Below the pieces are notes generated by a model that saw only the letters and a list, made by a program, of their open reading frames with translations, was not told where the DNA came from and made no database searches. This document shows positions 1 to 8,237 of a stretch of DNA of 64,000 bases, one piece after another. The DNA is from Clostridia bacterium. GTDB taxonomy: Bacteria > Bacillota > Clostridia > Christensenellales > Borkfalkiaceae. Position 1 is the first letter of the stretch. Every line of letters starts with the position of its first letter. A program made the translations under genes and the position numbers. The stretch is taken from contig JAFTTJ010000005.1 in the NCBI GenBank assembly GCA_017466825.1, positions 1 to 64,000 on the forward strand. Direction: 5' to 3'.

Positions 1-798
1 ACGAAAAGTGGAGATTTCAGTTCGCTAACAAATTTTTCTGCACAACCCATAATTAATATAACTGTTATGCTGTTAATTGTAATAGGCGGTATTGGTTTTC
101 TTGTATGGGAAGACGTTTGCAAACATAAATGGAGTGTAAAGAAATATAGAACTCAAAGTAAAGTCGTTCTACTTGTAACGGGACTTTTAATCTTTATCCC
201 TTCTGTTTATTTCTTTTTCTTTGAGTTTACTTCTTTACCGATAGGCGAAAGAATTCTCGTTTCTTTATTTCAAGCCATAACCCCGAGAACGGCAGGATTT
301 AATACGGCAAATATAACCGCTATTAGTGGAACAGGCTTGTTGCTTATGATAATTCTTATGTTAATTGGAGGCTCGCCGGGTTCTACGGCAGGCGGTATGA
401 AAACGACTACGGTTGCGGTATTATTCTCTTCTGCAATATCCGTATTCAAGAAAAAAGACAATGCAGAACTTATGAAACGTAGAATAGATGATGCTACTGT
501 TAAGAATGCTATTACAATATTCTTGATGTACGTAACGTTGTTTGTGCTTGGCGGAATGATAATGAGTTCCATTGAAGGGTTGCCAATTATGACATGCCTT
601 TTTGAAACGGCATCGGCAATCGGTACGGTTGGATTAACTCTAGGTATTACGCCATCTCTTGGGATAATATCGAAAATAATATTGATGATTTTGATGTTTT
701 TTGGTCGTGTTGGCGGGTTAACCCTTATATATGCGGCTTTAGGTGGAAATAAAAAACAAGTTTCAAAGTTGCCAATAGACAACATAACGGTAGGTTAA
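1..798 (+). CDS. ktrB: KtrB/TrkH-type potassium channel subunit, 5'-truncated by window edge
   Basis: The integral-membrane pore subunit of a Ktr/Trk potassium uptake system. The frame is open from base 1, so only the last 265 residues or so are visible. Seen: the intramembrane gate loop (GGSPGSTAGG), and the third and fourth selectivity-filter segments (PRTAGFNT and IGTVGLTLG), separated by hydrophobic helices. The N-terminal repeats lie outside the window. The cytosolic partner KtrA begins 11 nt downstream after a good Shine-Dalgarno (AAGGAG), so the two form an operon. Family assignment is confident; Ktr rather than Trk is inferred from the single RCK-domain partner. Confidence 0.93.
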   Translation, partial: TKSGDFSSLTNFSAQPIINITVMLLIVIGGIGFLVWEDVCKHKWSVKKYRTQSKVVLLVTGLLIFIPSVYFFFFEFTSLPIGERILVSLFQAITPRTAGFNTANITAISGTGLLLMIILMLIGGSPGSTAGGMKTTTVAVLFSSAISVFKKKDNAELMKRRIDDATVKNAITIFLMYVTLFVLGGMIMSSIEGLPIMTCLFETASAIGTVGLTLGITPSLGIISKIILMILMFFGRVGGLTLIYAALGGNKKQVSKLPIDNITVG

Positions 799-809
799 GG
801 AGAAGATAT

Positions 810-1463
810 ATGAAGAAAAAATCAATTTTGCTTATTGGGCTTGGTCGTTTTGGAAAGCATATCGCTATGAAATTAAACGAACTTGGACACGAAATTATGG
901 CAGTTGACCACGACGAAGAAAAGGTCAATGAGATTATGCCTATTGTAACCAATGGACAAATTGGGGATAGTACAAACGAATTATTTTTACGTTCGCTTGG
1001 CGTGGATAATTACGATGTTTGTATTGTCACCATCGGAGGCGATTTTCAAAGTTCGCTTGAAACCACTTGTTTGTTGAAAGAACTTGGAGCTAAGAAAGTT
1101 GTTTCGCGTGCTGAACGTGACGGACAAGCAAAATTCTTATTACGGAACGGCGCAGACGAAATAGTATATCCCGAAAAGCAACTTGCTTCTTGGATGGCGA
1201 TTCGATATAGCGCAGACCATATTTTAGACTATATCGAGTTAGATGAATCTTGTTCGATTTTTGAAGTATCCGTTCCCAAAGAGTGGATAGGTAAAAGCAT
1301 TTTGCAAATTGATATACGTAAGAAATATAACGTTAATATCATAGCGATTAAGGAAAATGGAAAAATAAACGCAATGTTTGCGCCTGACACTGTACTAACA
1401 TCAAAGAAAACGTTGCTCGTGTGTGGAGAGTATAAAGCATTAAAAAAATGTTTTAATATATAA
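810..1463 (+). CDS. ktrA: KtrA/TrkA RCK-domain potassium uptake regulator
   Basis: The cytosolic gating subunit that binds nucleotide and opens the KtrB pore. The 217 residues match the usual single-RCK KtrA length. The N-terminal Rossmann fold shows the GLGRFG nucleotide loop at residues 8-13 and an acidic residue (VDHDE) after strand 2. Residues from about 135 onward form the RCK_C (TrkA_C) domain. It directly follows ktrB with AAGGAG 8 nt before the ATG. A KdpD/KdpE-like pair downstream suggests the whole set is a potassium-responsive unit. Confidence 0.93.
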   Translation: MKKKSILLIGLGRFGKHIAMKLNELGHEIMAVDHDEEKVNEIMPIVTNGQIGDSTNELFLRSLGVDNYDVCIVTIGGDFQSSLETTCLLKELGAKKVVSRAERDGQAKFLLRNGADEIVYPEKQLASWMAIRYSADHILDYIELDESCSIFEVSVPKEWIGKSILQIDIRKKYNVNIIAIKENGKINAMFAPDTVLTSKKTLLVCGEYKALKKCFNI

Positions 1464-1500
1464 AAACGGTAAAAATACAAATTTGTAAGGAGGTTACATA

Positions 1501-1770
1501 ATGGAAAACGAAGTATTAAGAGATATATTATTAGTAATAACTATGTTGGCTATTTTTGTATTCGGTTTTTTCGTTATGAAACGTCTTGACAAATTTTTGA
1601 ACGATAATTATAAACCGTATTTTAGAGAAGATGAAGAAAAACCGACACGAATCATACATAACGAAGATGCATCGGACGAAGAAATCTTTTCAGACATAAA
1701 AAAGATTAGAGAAAAAGGTGGCAAGATGAAAGTAGTTATTTCAAACGATGATGACTGTTGCGACGAATAA
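1501..1770 (+). CDS. Small single-pass membrane protein between ktrA and the sensor kinase
   Basis: Family not recognised. Its 89 residues start after AAGGAGG. One hydrophobic helix (about residues 8-27) is followed by a charged cytosolic tail with many Asp/Glu and a Cys-Cys pair near the end (DDDCCDE). It sits 37 bp after ktrA in the same direction and 85 bp before the kinase gene, so it is probably part of the potassium operon. It could be an accessory or signalling peptide of the Ktr channel; that is inference from position only. Confidence 0.7.
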   Translation: MENEVLRDILLVITMLAIFVFGFFVMKRLDKFLNDNYKPYFREDEEKPTRIIHNEDASDEEIFSDIKKIREKGGKMKVVISNDDDCCDE

Positions 1771-1795
1771 ATTTATTGGGGAGTGTAGACAGTAA

Positions 1796-1824
1796 TAGAT
1801 TTTTTTGAAAAGATATGTTATAAT
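1796..1824 (+). promoter_or_regulatory. Possible internal promoter before the sensor kinase
   Basis: A perfect -10 (TATAAT, 1819-1824) lies 17 nt after a poor -35 (TAGATT, 1796-1801). The kinase ATG follows at 1856 after AAGGAG. The weak -35 keeps confidence low. Confidence 0.4.
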
Positions 1825-1855
1825 AGAAATGTAAAAAATAAAAAGGAGATGAAGT

Positions 1856-3814
1856 ATGGTGCAAAATGAGGAAAAACAATCCAAGAAAAAAGAACATATT
1901 TTAGTTGGGCTATCTTCTGCTCCTTCCAATTCAAAAATTGTTGAAACAGCATCGAAAATGGCAAGAGCGTTTGACGCTACTCTTACTGCGTTGTATATCA
2001 AAACTTCCCAAAGTGAAGTGTTATCAGAGGAAAATGCAAAGCGATTACAAAATAATATAAAGTTTGCAGAACGAATGGGAGCAACGATTGTGACCGTTTA
2101 TAGTGATGACGTAGCGCTTCAAATGGCTGAATACGCAAAAACGTCAGGGGCTACCAAAATCGTTATCGGTAGAACTGCAACGAAAAGAGCGGGAATTATA
2201 CCAAAACCTACTCTTGCAGATAAATTGATTGCTCTTGCTACGAATATAGATATTCATATTATTCCTGATGCTGATTCTGATTTAAGAGAACAAAAAGAAA
2301 CTTTATTTAAGAAAACAAATGCTTTGTCTATTGTCAAAGACCTTGCAATAAGTCTTGGAATAATTATAGTTGCTTCTTTAATTGGACTATTTTTTGCCCA
2401 TCTTGGCTTTTCTGAAGCTAATATTATAACGCTTTACATTCTTGGTGTGTTGATAACGTCTATAGTTACGAGCAGTAAATTAGCGTGGGGATTTTCTTCG
2501 GTAGCAAGCGTATTGATATTTAATTTTCTATTTACAAAGCCGAGATTTTCATTAATGGCTTACGGTGACGGATATCCTATTACGTTTGCGATTATGTTTG
2601 TCGCTTCTTTAATTACGGGTAGTTTGGCGTCTAAAATGCATAACCAAACGAAACAATCTTCACAAGCGGCATATCGAACGAAAATTCTTTTTGATGCTAA
2701 TCGGTTATTACAACGAGCAAGCGACGACGAAGAAGTTTTGAAAATAACGGCGGAGCAATTAAAAAAGTTATTAAATAGAGAAATTGTTATTTTTAAGCAA
2801 AATAAAGATGCTTTGCAAACTCTCGTTTATGCGTTAGATGATTCATTTCAGATAGGAGAAAAGGAACTTAATATAGCTACGAGCATACTTATAAACCATT
2901 CTTATGATTATAAAGATGCTCAACTAAGATGTGATTACTATCCCCTTAAAACGCAATTACGAACATATGGTATCGTTGCCGTATATAAGAATGAAAAAGA
3001 AATTGATTCTTTTGAGAATAATATTGTATTATCACTTGTGGGCGAATGTGCGTTAGCTCTTGAAAATCTTTTTAACGCAAAAGAAAAAGAACTTGCCGCA
3101 GTGCTTGCCGAAAATGAACAATTGCGTGCAAATCTACTTCGTGCAATTTCACACGACTTGCGTACTCCGTTGACTGCTATTTCGGGAAATGCGAGCAATC
3201 TTATTTCAAACGCATCTTCCTTTGACGAACAGACTAAATTATCAATTTATAACGACATTTACAACGATTCAATGTGGCTTATAAATCTTGTTGAAAACTT
3301 GTTGTCCATAACTCGCCTTGAAGAAGGCAGAATGAATCTAAACTTCACGGCTGAACTTATTGACGAGGTTGTGGCTGAAGCCGTTAAACACGTTCATATG
3401 CGTCAAGGTGGACAAAAAATAACCGTAGTCCATAAAGATGAATTTTTGCTTGCAAAAATGGATACACGCTTAATTATTCAAATTATTATCAATATCCTTG
3501 ATAACGCTATAAAATATACGCCGAAAGATTCAATGATAACTATAACCACTGAAAAACAAAAAGATAAAGCAATAATTAGTATTGCTGACAACGGCGCAGG
3601 TATTCCAGATGAATTAAAAGAGCGTGTTTTTGATATGTTTTATACAGGAGCAAACAAGATGGCAGATAGTCGTAGGAGCATCGGGTTAGGTCTTGCTCTT
3701 TGTAAATCTATAATTAGCGTGCACGGCGGAGAAATTTTTGTAAAAGACAACGTGCCGAGTGGCGCTATATTTACCTTTACTTTACCTATTGGAGAGATAA
3801 AAATAAATGAATAA
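1856..3814 (+). CDS. KdpD-like sensor histidine kinase lacking the KdpD input domain
   Basis: A membrane histidine kinase of the potassium/turgor-sensing KdpD family. Order of parts: USP-like nucleotide-binding domain (about 14-135), four closely spaced membrane helices of the DUF4118 type (about 160-265), a GAF-like region (about 275-400), HisKA with H-box SHDLRTPL (phosphoacceptor His433), then HATPase with N-box (LDNAIKY), G1 (DNGAGIP) and G2 (GLGLAL). Classical KdpD is about 900 residues and starts with a separate KdpD/osmosensor domain; that part is absent here, at 652 residues. Its stop overlaps the regulator gene by 8 nt, so translation is coupled. No kdpFABC is seen, so the likely target is the adjacent Ktr system. 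Confidence 0.88.
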   Translation: MVQNEEKQSKKKEHILVGLSSAPSNSKIVETASKMARAFDATLTALYIKTSQSEVLSEENAKRLQNNIKFAERMGATIVTVYSDDVALQMAEYAKTSGATKIVIGRTATKRAGIIPKPTLADKLIALATNIDIHIIPDADSDLREQKETLFKKTNALSIVKDLAISLGIIIVASLIGLFFAHLGFSEANIITLYILGVLITSIVTSSKLAWGFSSVASVLIFNFLFTKPRFSLMAYGDGYPITFAIMFVASLITGSLASKMHNQTKQSSQAAYRTKILFDANRLLQRASDDEEVLKITAEQLKKLLNREIVIFKQNKDALQTLVYALDDSFQIGEKELNIATSILINHSYDYKDAQLRCDYYPLKTQLRTYGIVAVYKNEKEIDSFENNIVLSLVGECALALENLFNAKEKELAAVLAENEQLRANLLRAISHDLRTPLTAISGNASNLISNASSFDEQTKLSIYNDIYNDSMWLINLVENLLSITRLEEGRMNLNFTAELIDEVVAEAVKHVHMRQGGQKITVVHKDEFLLAKMDTRLIIQIIINILDNAIKYTPKDSMITITTEKQKDKAIISIADNGAGIPDELKERVFDMFYTGANKMADSRRSIGLGLALCKSIISVHGGEIFVKDNVPSGAIFTFTLPIGEIKINE

Positions 3815-4505
3815 TCCTGTGATATTGATAGTTGAAGATGACGCGCCTATCCGTAATTTAATTACGACGACGTTAAAGGCGCACGAATACAAATATTTAA
3901 CCGCTCAAAACGGAGAAAACGCAATAATGCAAGCATCTTCACACAATCCCGATATTATTTTGCTTGATTTAGGGCTTCCTGATACTGACGGGATAGAGGT
4001 AATAAAAAAGATACGTACTTGGTCGGAAACGCCAATTATCGTTATCAGCGCCAGAAGTGAAGATTACGATAAAATAGAAGCGTTGGATGCAGGCGCTGAT
4101 GATTATTTAACCAAACCGTTTTCTGTGGAAGAATTGCTTGCGAGAATTCGTGTTACCACACGAAGATTGTCTGTCTTGCATTCAGCAATGCAATCGGACT
4201 CACTATTTACAAACGGTAATCTTAAAATTGATTATGCCGCAGGTTGCGCGTATATTAACGACAACGAGTTACATTTAACACCTATTGAATACAAATTGCT
4301 ATGTTTACTTTCTCAAAACGTAGGAAAAGTTCTCACCCATACCTTTATAACGCAAAAGATTTGGGGCGCGGCTTGGGAAAGCAACGTTGCGTCCTTGCGT
4401 GTATTTATGGCAACGCTTCGAAAGAAGATTGAAATAGAACCAGATTCTCCACAGTATATTCAAACTCATATCGGCGTGGGATATAGAATGATGAGAATAG
4501 AATAA
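3807..4505 (+). CDS. kdpE: KdpE-like OmpR-family response regulator
   Basis: The cytosolic DNA-binding partner of the kinase just upstream. The receiver domain (1-120) has acidic residues near the start (EDDAP), the phospho-acceptor Asp in LLDLGLPD (about residue 53) and the KPF lysine near 102. The C-terminal winged helix spans about 130-232 (TPIEYKLL, then a GVGYRM ending). Length (232) is normal for the OmpR class. It overlaps the kinase stop by 8 nt. It is expected to control a potassium-uptake promoter, perhaps that of the ktr operon itself. Confidence 0.92.
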   Translation: MNNPVILIVEDDAPIRNLITTTLKAHEYKYLTAQNGENAIMQASSHNPDIILLDLGLPDTDGIEVIKKIRTWSETPIIVISARSEDYDKIEALDAGADDYLTKPFSVEELLARIRVTTRRLSVLHSAMQSDSLFTNGNLKIDYAAGCAYINDNELHLTPIEYKLLCLLSQNVGKVLTHTFITQKIWGAAWESNVASLRVFMATLRKKIEIEPDSPQYIQTHIGVGYRMMRIE

Positions 4506-4612
4506 TATTACAGTTATAAAAGTAAAAAATACACAAACTCAAGAGATTAAAGTAGATGTTTCGTCGAAAATTTAGGCAAAATAAAATTACCGACAAGAAA
4601 TGCTAAAATTCT

Positions 4613-4758
4613 AGCAAAAAATAAACTGACTAAAGAAAAAATAATTGAATACTTAAAACAAAGCTCAAACTTTAATATTCAAAAAATCATTTTTAGATAT
4701 ATAGATAAAATAATTCTTTTTGACGATAAAATTGAAGTTTATTACAATTTTAAGAAAA
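4613..4758 (+). pseudogene. Orphan 3' end of a serine recombinase gene (146-bp copy)
   Basis: These 146 bp match 35594-35739 with a single substitution (A for G) and no gaps. The matching segment encodes the last ~48 codons of the large serine recombinase remnant at 34.7-35.8 kb. Here nothing upstream continues the recombinase frame, so this is a stranded 3' fragment. It marks a former insertion, recombination or deletion of the same element family downstream of kdpE. Confidence 0.85.
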
Positions 4759-4760
4759 TC

Positions 4761-4787
4761 ATGACCACCAGTTCAACTGGTGGTCAT
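4761..4787. repeat. Near-perfect palindrome at the end of the recombinase scar
   Basis: Thirteen-base arms (ATGACCACCAGTT and its complement) surround a single C. The palindrome begins 2 nt after the recombinase scar. There is no T-run directly after it, so it is more like an element end or a mobile palindromic repeat than a terminator. Confidence 0.6.
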
Positions 4788-4850
4788 AATTGCTTATTAT
4801 TAGTGATTTTTTCAATTCCTCTTTTCTTTGTTTACTGCGTATCAAAATTT

Positions 4851-4883
4851 GAGGGGTGACCAGCTCGGTCACCCCTCGTTTTA
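4851..4883 (+). terminator. GC-rich hairpin followed by T-run
   Basis: Arms GAGGGGTGACC (4851-4861) and GGTCACCCCTC (4867-4877) with a 5-nt loop, followed by GTTTTAT. It could end transcription from the ktr-kdp operon. It is preceded by a 30-bp sequence (4821-4850) that recurs at 33711-33740 with 2 mismatches, so it may instead belong to the mobile-element scar. Confidence 0.6.
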
Positions 4884-5288
4884 TACCTGTTTTTCCCTTT
4901 AAAAAAACCTCTTTTTTAGCATATATTTTCTCTTTATAACATTGAAAAATACAATATATTAGACAATACAATCACTCATCAGACTAAACAAAAACGACAC
5001 ACTTCGCTTGTCAACAAGCTCGAAACCATAATGCCTATAATGGCAATCTGAAACAATATTCTTCGCCATAACGGCGATTTGGTCGGCTTGCGTGAATGCT
5101 ATACCATAGATTTTTAATAAAATCAAGTAATTTTTATGATCTTTTACGATGTTTTTTGCATTCCCGCAAGCGTTTCCTTACCTTGCCAACTCCGCAACCC
5201 TTTTCACTGCATTAAATAAATTTTTATATCCATTAAAAATCTCTTCGTCTGAAAAAACATTATCTCATTACTATCTCATCAGTTTATG
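4884..5288. other. Gene-poor stretch, no supported gene
   Basis: About 400 bp with no convincing gene. On the minus strand between about 4970 and 5130 one frame stays open for ~50 codons but has no good start and is broken upstream, which would fit a decayed coding sequence. I could not assign it to a family. Confidence 0.4.
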
Positions 5289-5960
5289 CTAATTTACAAA
5301 ATCTAAAATAGGTTGAACATCGTCAAGCGAATGTGGATGGTGTAATCCATCTGCCTTGATGATTGCTGTAATTCTTATATCTTTTTCTCGGCAATAATCA
5401 ATTAAGCGTCCGGCATTTTTATCAAAGGGAACTACTTCGTCTTTCCCTCCTGCTATGATTAAAAGCGGAATATTCAACGCAAAAAACTCGTCTAATTTAT
5501 CGATCGGATTTCCTTTGAATGTAGCAAGACTGTCTGCGTTTAACCCATATTCTTCAAACATTTGGTTCTGTTCTAAGCTGCCTTTGGGCGGCCACGTTTT
5601 TAAGTCTAATACAGGCGCGTCTAAATATACTTTATCGACAAATGCAGGGTAAGCAATAGCGAAATTGAATGCATATAATCCGCCTCTGCTAAACCCAAAC
5701 AACACACATTTCTTGTCTAAATGGAAATTTTTAACTACAAAATGATAAAACTCTTTCATGAGTTTCATTGCAGACGGGCTACCGTATTTATCACTAATTT
5801 GGTAATATACTCTCGTATAACCTAGTTCTAAAAGAGCCCTTTCGGCTTGATCGAAAGCGTATAAAAATTCCGTTTTCCAAATCCATTTCCCGTTAGGACG
5901 TTCGGGAATAATTACCGTTGCCGTATAACCATTAAACTCTATAATCTCTATTTTTTCCAT
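5289..5960 (-). CDS. Alpha/beta-hydrolase (esterase-like)
   Basis: A cytosolic alpha/beta-hydrolase, probably an esterase removing acyl groups from imported glycan fragments. Nucleophile elbow GFSRGG places the catalytic Ser at 91; the acid is likely Asp174 (GGKDEVVP), and the base a His in GLHHPH (207-210). Length 223 is that of a minimal single-domain hydrolase; there is no signal peptide. It is the last gene of the minus-strand glycan series, 10 bp after the upstream fragment. The substrate cannot be read from the sequence. Confidence 0.8.
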   Translation of the reverse strand: MEKIEIIEFNGYTATVIIPERPNGKWIWKTEFLYAFDQAERALLELGYTRVYYQISDKYGSPSAMKLMKEFYHFVVKNFHLDKKCVLFGFSRGGLYAFNFAIAYPAFVDKVYLDAPVLDLKTWPPKGSLEQNQMFEEYGLNADSLATFKGNPIDKLDEFFALNIPLLIIAGGKDEVVPFDKNAGRLIDYCREKDIRITAIIKADGLHHPHSLDDVQPILDFVN

Positions 5961-5969
5961 AAAGTTCCT

Positions 5970-6305
5970 CTATAAATGCAATTCTTTATATAATTTCTCC
6001 ACAATCTGCAAATGTTTCCCCGTAAAAACGGCAGTCCAGTTCAGTAAATGCATACCTATAAAAATAGAGACTTTCTTTTCAGAATCTATCATAACGTAAG
6101 AGCCTGCCGCACCGTCCCAACCAAATTCGCCCTTATTTAATCCCCAATCGGTAGCTTTTTGCCTTACACGAACGCCTAACCCATAACCGTAATCTTGCCC
6201 CTGCACACAGGTAAAAGCGTTATCGATGGATATTTCTTTTAATTGCTCGGATATAATATAGGGCATCCCTATTTCTCTCCCGATTTTTTCAATAACCGCC
6301 TTCAC
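5970..6305 (-). pseudogene. C-terminal fragment of a beta-lactamase-fold serine hydrolase
   Basis: The 111 residues resemble the end of class-C beta-lactamase/esterase family proteins (YGYGLGV, then GEFGWDGAAGS). Members are normally 350-400 residues; the SxxK and YxN catalytic motifs should lie upstream but are missing. It starts at a GTG only 1 nt after the stop of the SGNH hydrolase gene, where no remains of the N-terminal half exist. It is therefore likely a truncated remnant, although the frame is intact and could be co-translated. Confidence 0.65.
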
Positions 6306-6306
6306 T

Positions 6307-6951
6307 TTAACGTAAACCTTTTTTCGTTAAATACTCGATTAAACAATCGGCAAGAAAACGATGTCCTTTTGCGTTGGGATGCAACCCGTCCTTATATAAA
6401 TTTCCATCGTCCTGCTGCGTTGTCGGAATATAAAATTTATCTGATAAATCAAGATATTCCACACCGTAATAGGCAAGCACTTCTTTTTCAGCCTCTACAT
6501 ATGCCGACATGGGGGCAATCGGCTCGTCTTTGCTTCCATCGCCGTAAGGATTGTCTTGGTCAAAACGCGGAATCGGCAGGATAAAACACAGCTTATCTTT
6601 TGAAAACGAAGATACCATGTACGCAACGAGATTATGAAAAGCGCCATAAAAGGTATAGTCATCCCTATCCTCAAACGCACCCAACTTTGCGTCGCCGTGT
6701 CCGTAATCATTGGTTCCACCAAACACAAACGTAAACTCCGCATCCGTTGGCATTTTCATTGCACGACACATAAAAACATCGTCATCGGGATTGTTGGTAC
6801 GCTTTACTTGCTTTGCAATACGCGTCCCCGATACCCCGAAATTACATTCCTCCGCACCAAAATGTTTTGCCGTTAACGTAGAATATCGGTCTTCTAAAAC
6901 TCCGGCAAACGCGCCTTCCGTAATGCTATCGCCCAAGAAATTGATTTTCAT
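6307..6951 (-). CDS. SGNH/GDSL-family esterase
   Basis: A small SGNH hydrolase, likely a carbohydrate O-deacetylase. Block I GDSITEG places the catalytic Ser at 9; block III is GGTND, and block V DGLHP gives Asp188 and His191. No signal peptide, so it acts in the cytosol, where it would unblock acetylated oligosaccharides for the neighbouring glycosidases. It follows the fucosidase gene by 10 bp and is in the same operon. Length (214) is typical. Confidence 0.85.
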   Translation of the reverse strand: MKINFLGDSITEGAFAGVLEDRYSTLTAKHFGAEECNFGVSGTRIAKQVKRTNNPDDDVFMCRAMKMPTDAEFTFVFGGTNDYGHGDAKLGAFEDRDDYTFYGAFHNLVAYMVSSFSKDKLCFILPIPRFDQDNPYGDGSKDEPIAPMSAYVEAEKEVLAYYGVEYLDLSDKFYIPTTQQDDGNLYKDGLHPNAKGHRFLADCLIEYLTKKGLR

Positions 6952-6961
6952 AATCTACTCC

Positions 6962-8161
6962 TTATTTCAGCTTAAACTTTGCCACACGAACACTACCGCT
7001 TTTACCGTAAGGGAACGGAGCTGCCTTAAAGGTTTGCCCGTCCTCCAATTCGATCGCAGTCCCGTCATCCAACCAAGCGGCTTCCGTAATCGTTTTATCC
7101 GTGTGAACTTTGATTACCTTATTATCTTCAGGTCTTGCAACGTTTACGTTTGCACCCATAGGCACTCTGCGGATAGCTGCATAATAATATTCACCGTTTA
7201 CAAACACATCCGCATTTTCAGCCTGAATATCAGCAGGAATTGCATTGTAAACAAGCTCTTCATTCGTCTTAATCCAACGCCCAAGATATTTCAAAAGCTC
7301 CGTTTCAATCACAGTCAACGTACCGTCTTCCGTCGGACCTGCATTGAGCAAAAGATTACAGTTGTATTTTCTGCAATCGAGCAATGTTTCGATAAGTTGC
7401 GGAACAGATTTAAAGCATAAATCCCCTGCCGCAAATCCCCAATGGTCGCTAATTCCTTCGCACATTTCCCCTGCAATCGGTCTTTTGCTTGTATCGACAA
7501 AAGTGGGTTTTCCACGTTCAAACGTTACGCTGTCAATTTCCTCGTGGCTCACTTCGCCAAGCGCGCTAAGCCCCGTATTGTTGATAATCATAGCTTCGGG
7601 CTGGTATTTACGAATGGTTGCATATAAACGGTCAAACTGCCAATCCGCATCAGGCTTATCCCAGAAACCGTCAAACCAAAGCCCACCGATTTTTCCATAG
7701 TTTTTACAAAGAATTTCCACGCTATCAATTAAATAATCAATATATTTAGGGAAATTCTCTTTATAGTCGGGATGCCACCAGTCGAGCAAGGTATGATACA
7801 AGAACGGAACGATTCCTTCCGCATTACACGCATCTACAAATTCCCGCACCAAATCTCTACCGCATGCGGAATGAGGAGCGTCAAATTCATTTAATCCGCA
7901 AGTATCAAACAAGGAAAACCCTTCGTGGTGACGGGTCGTAAGCGTAATATATTTACAACCTGCGCTCTTTGCCGTTGCCACAAGCTTCTTTGCCCAATCT
8001 TTTGCGATATCAAACTCTTGCGTTAATTTGTTATATTCGTTTCTGTCAACCTTGTAAATATGCGACGCCCATTCGCCGATGCCTTGTCTACTGTATAAAC
8101 CAAAGTGGCAAAACAACCCAAAGCCCATTTTTTTAAATCTTTCAATATATTCGTAAGCCAT
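6962..8161 (-). CDS. GH29 alpha-L-fucosidase
   Basis: A cytosolic glycosidase expected to release alpha-linked L-fucose. The family features are HFGLYS near residue 19, RHHEGFSLFD at 77-86, and the nucleophile Asp164 in LWFDGFW. The catalytic barrel (to about 310) is followed by a short beta-sandwich tail. At 399 residues it is slightly shorter than the usual 420-500. No signal peptide. It lies 77 bp downstream of the 1809-residue secreted protein, with a hairpin between them, then continues tightly into the SGNH gene. Confidence 0.9.
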   Translation of the reverse strand: MAYEYIERFKKMGFGLFCHFGLYSRQGIGEWASHIYKVDRNEYNKLTQEFDIAKDWAKKLVATAKSAGCKYITLTTRHHEGFSLFDTCGLNEFDAPHSACGRDLVREFVDACNAEGIVPFLYHTLLDWWHPDYKENFPKYIDYLIDSVEILCKNYGKIGGLWFDGFWDKPDADWQFDRLYATIRKYQPEAMIINNTGLSALGEVSHEEIDSVTFERGKPTFVDTSKRPIAGEMCEGISDHWGFAAGDLCFKSVPQLIETLLDCRKYNCNLLLNAGPTEDGTLTVIETELLKYLGRWIKTNEELVYNAIPADIQAENADVFVNGEYYYAAIRRVPMGANVNVARPEDNKVIKVHTDKTITEAAWLDDGTAIELEDGQTFKAAPFPYGKSGSVRVAKFKLK

Positions 8162-8195
8162 AATCCCACTCCTTAAAATGTATTCTTTATTTCAA

Positions 8196-8225
8196 GAAAG
8201 ACCTTACCTTTTGGTAAGGTCTTTC
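8196..8225 (-). terminator. Hairpin after the 1809-residue gene
   Basis: Thirteen-base perfect arms (GAAAGACCTTACC and complement) with a 4-nt loop lie between the stop of the large secreted protein and the fucosidase start. In the minus direction it is followed by TTGAAATAAAG, a weak T tract. It probably attenuates rather than fully separates the two parts of the locus. Confidence 0.65.
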
Positions 8226-8237
8226 CCTAATTATAAA

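Noticed and set aside
270-785. 171-codon minus-strand frame
   Set aside because: Exact antisense of the KtrB gene, whose channel motifs are unmistakable.
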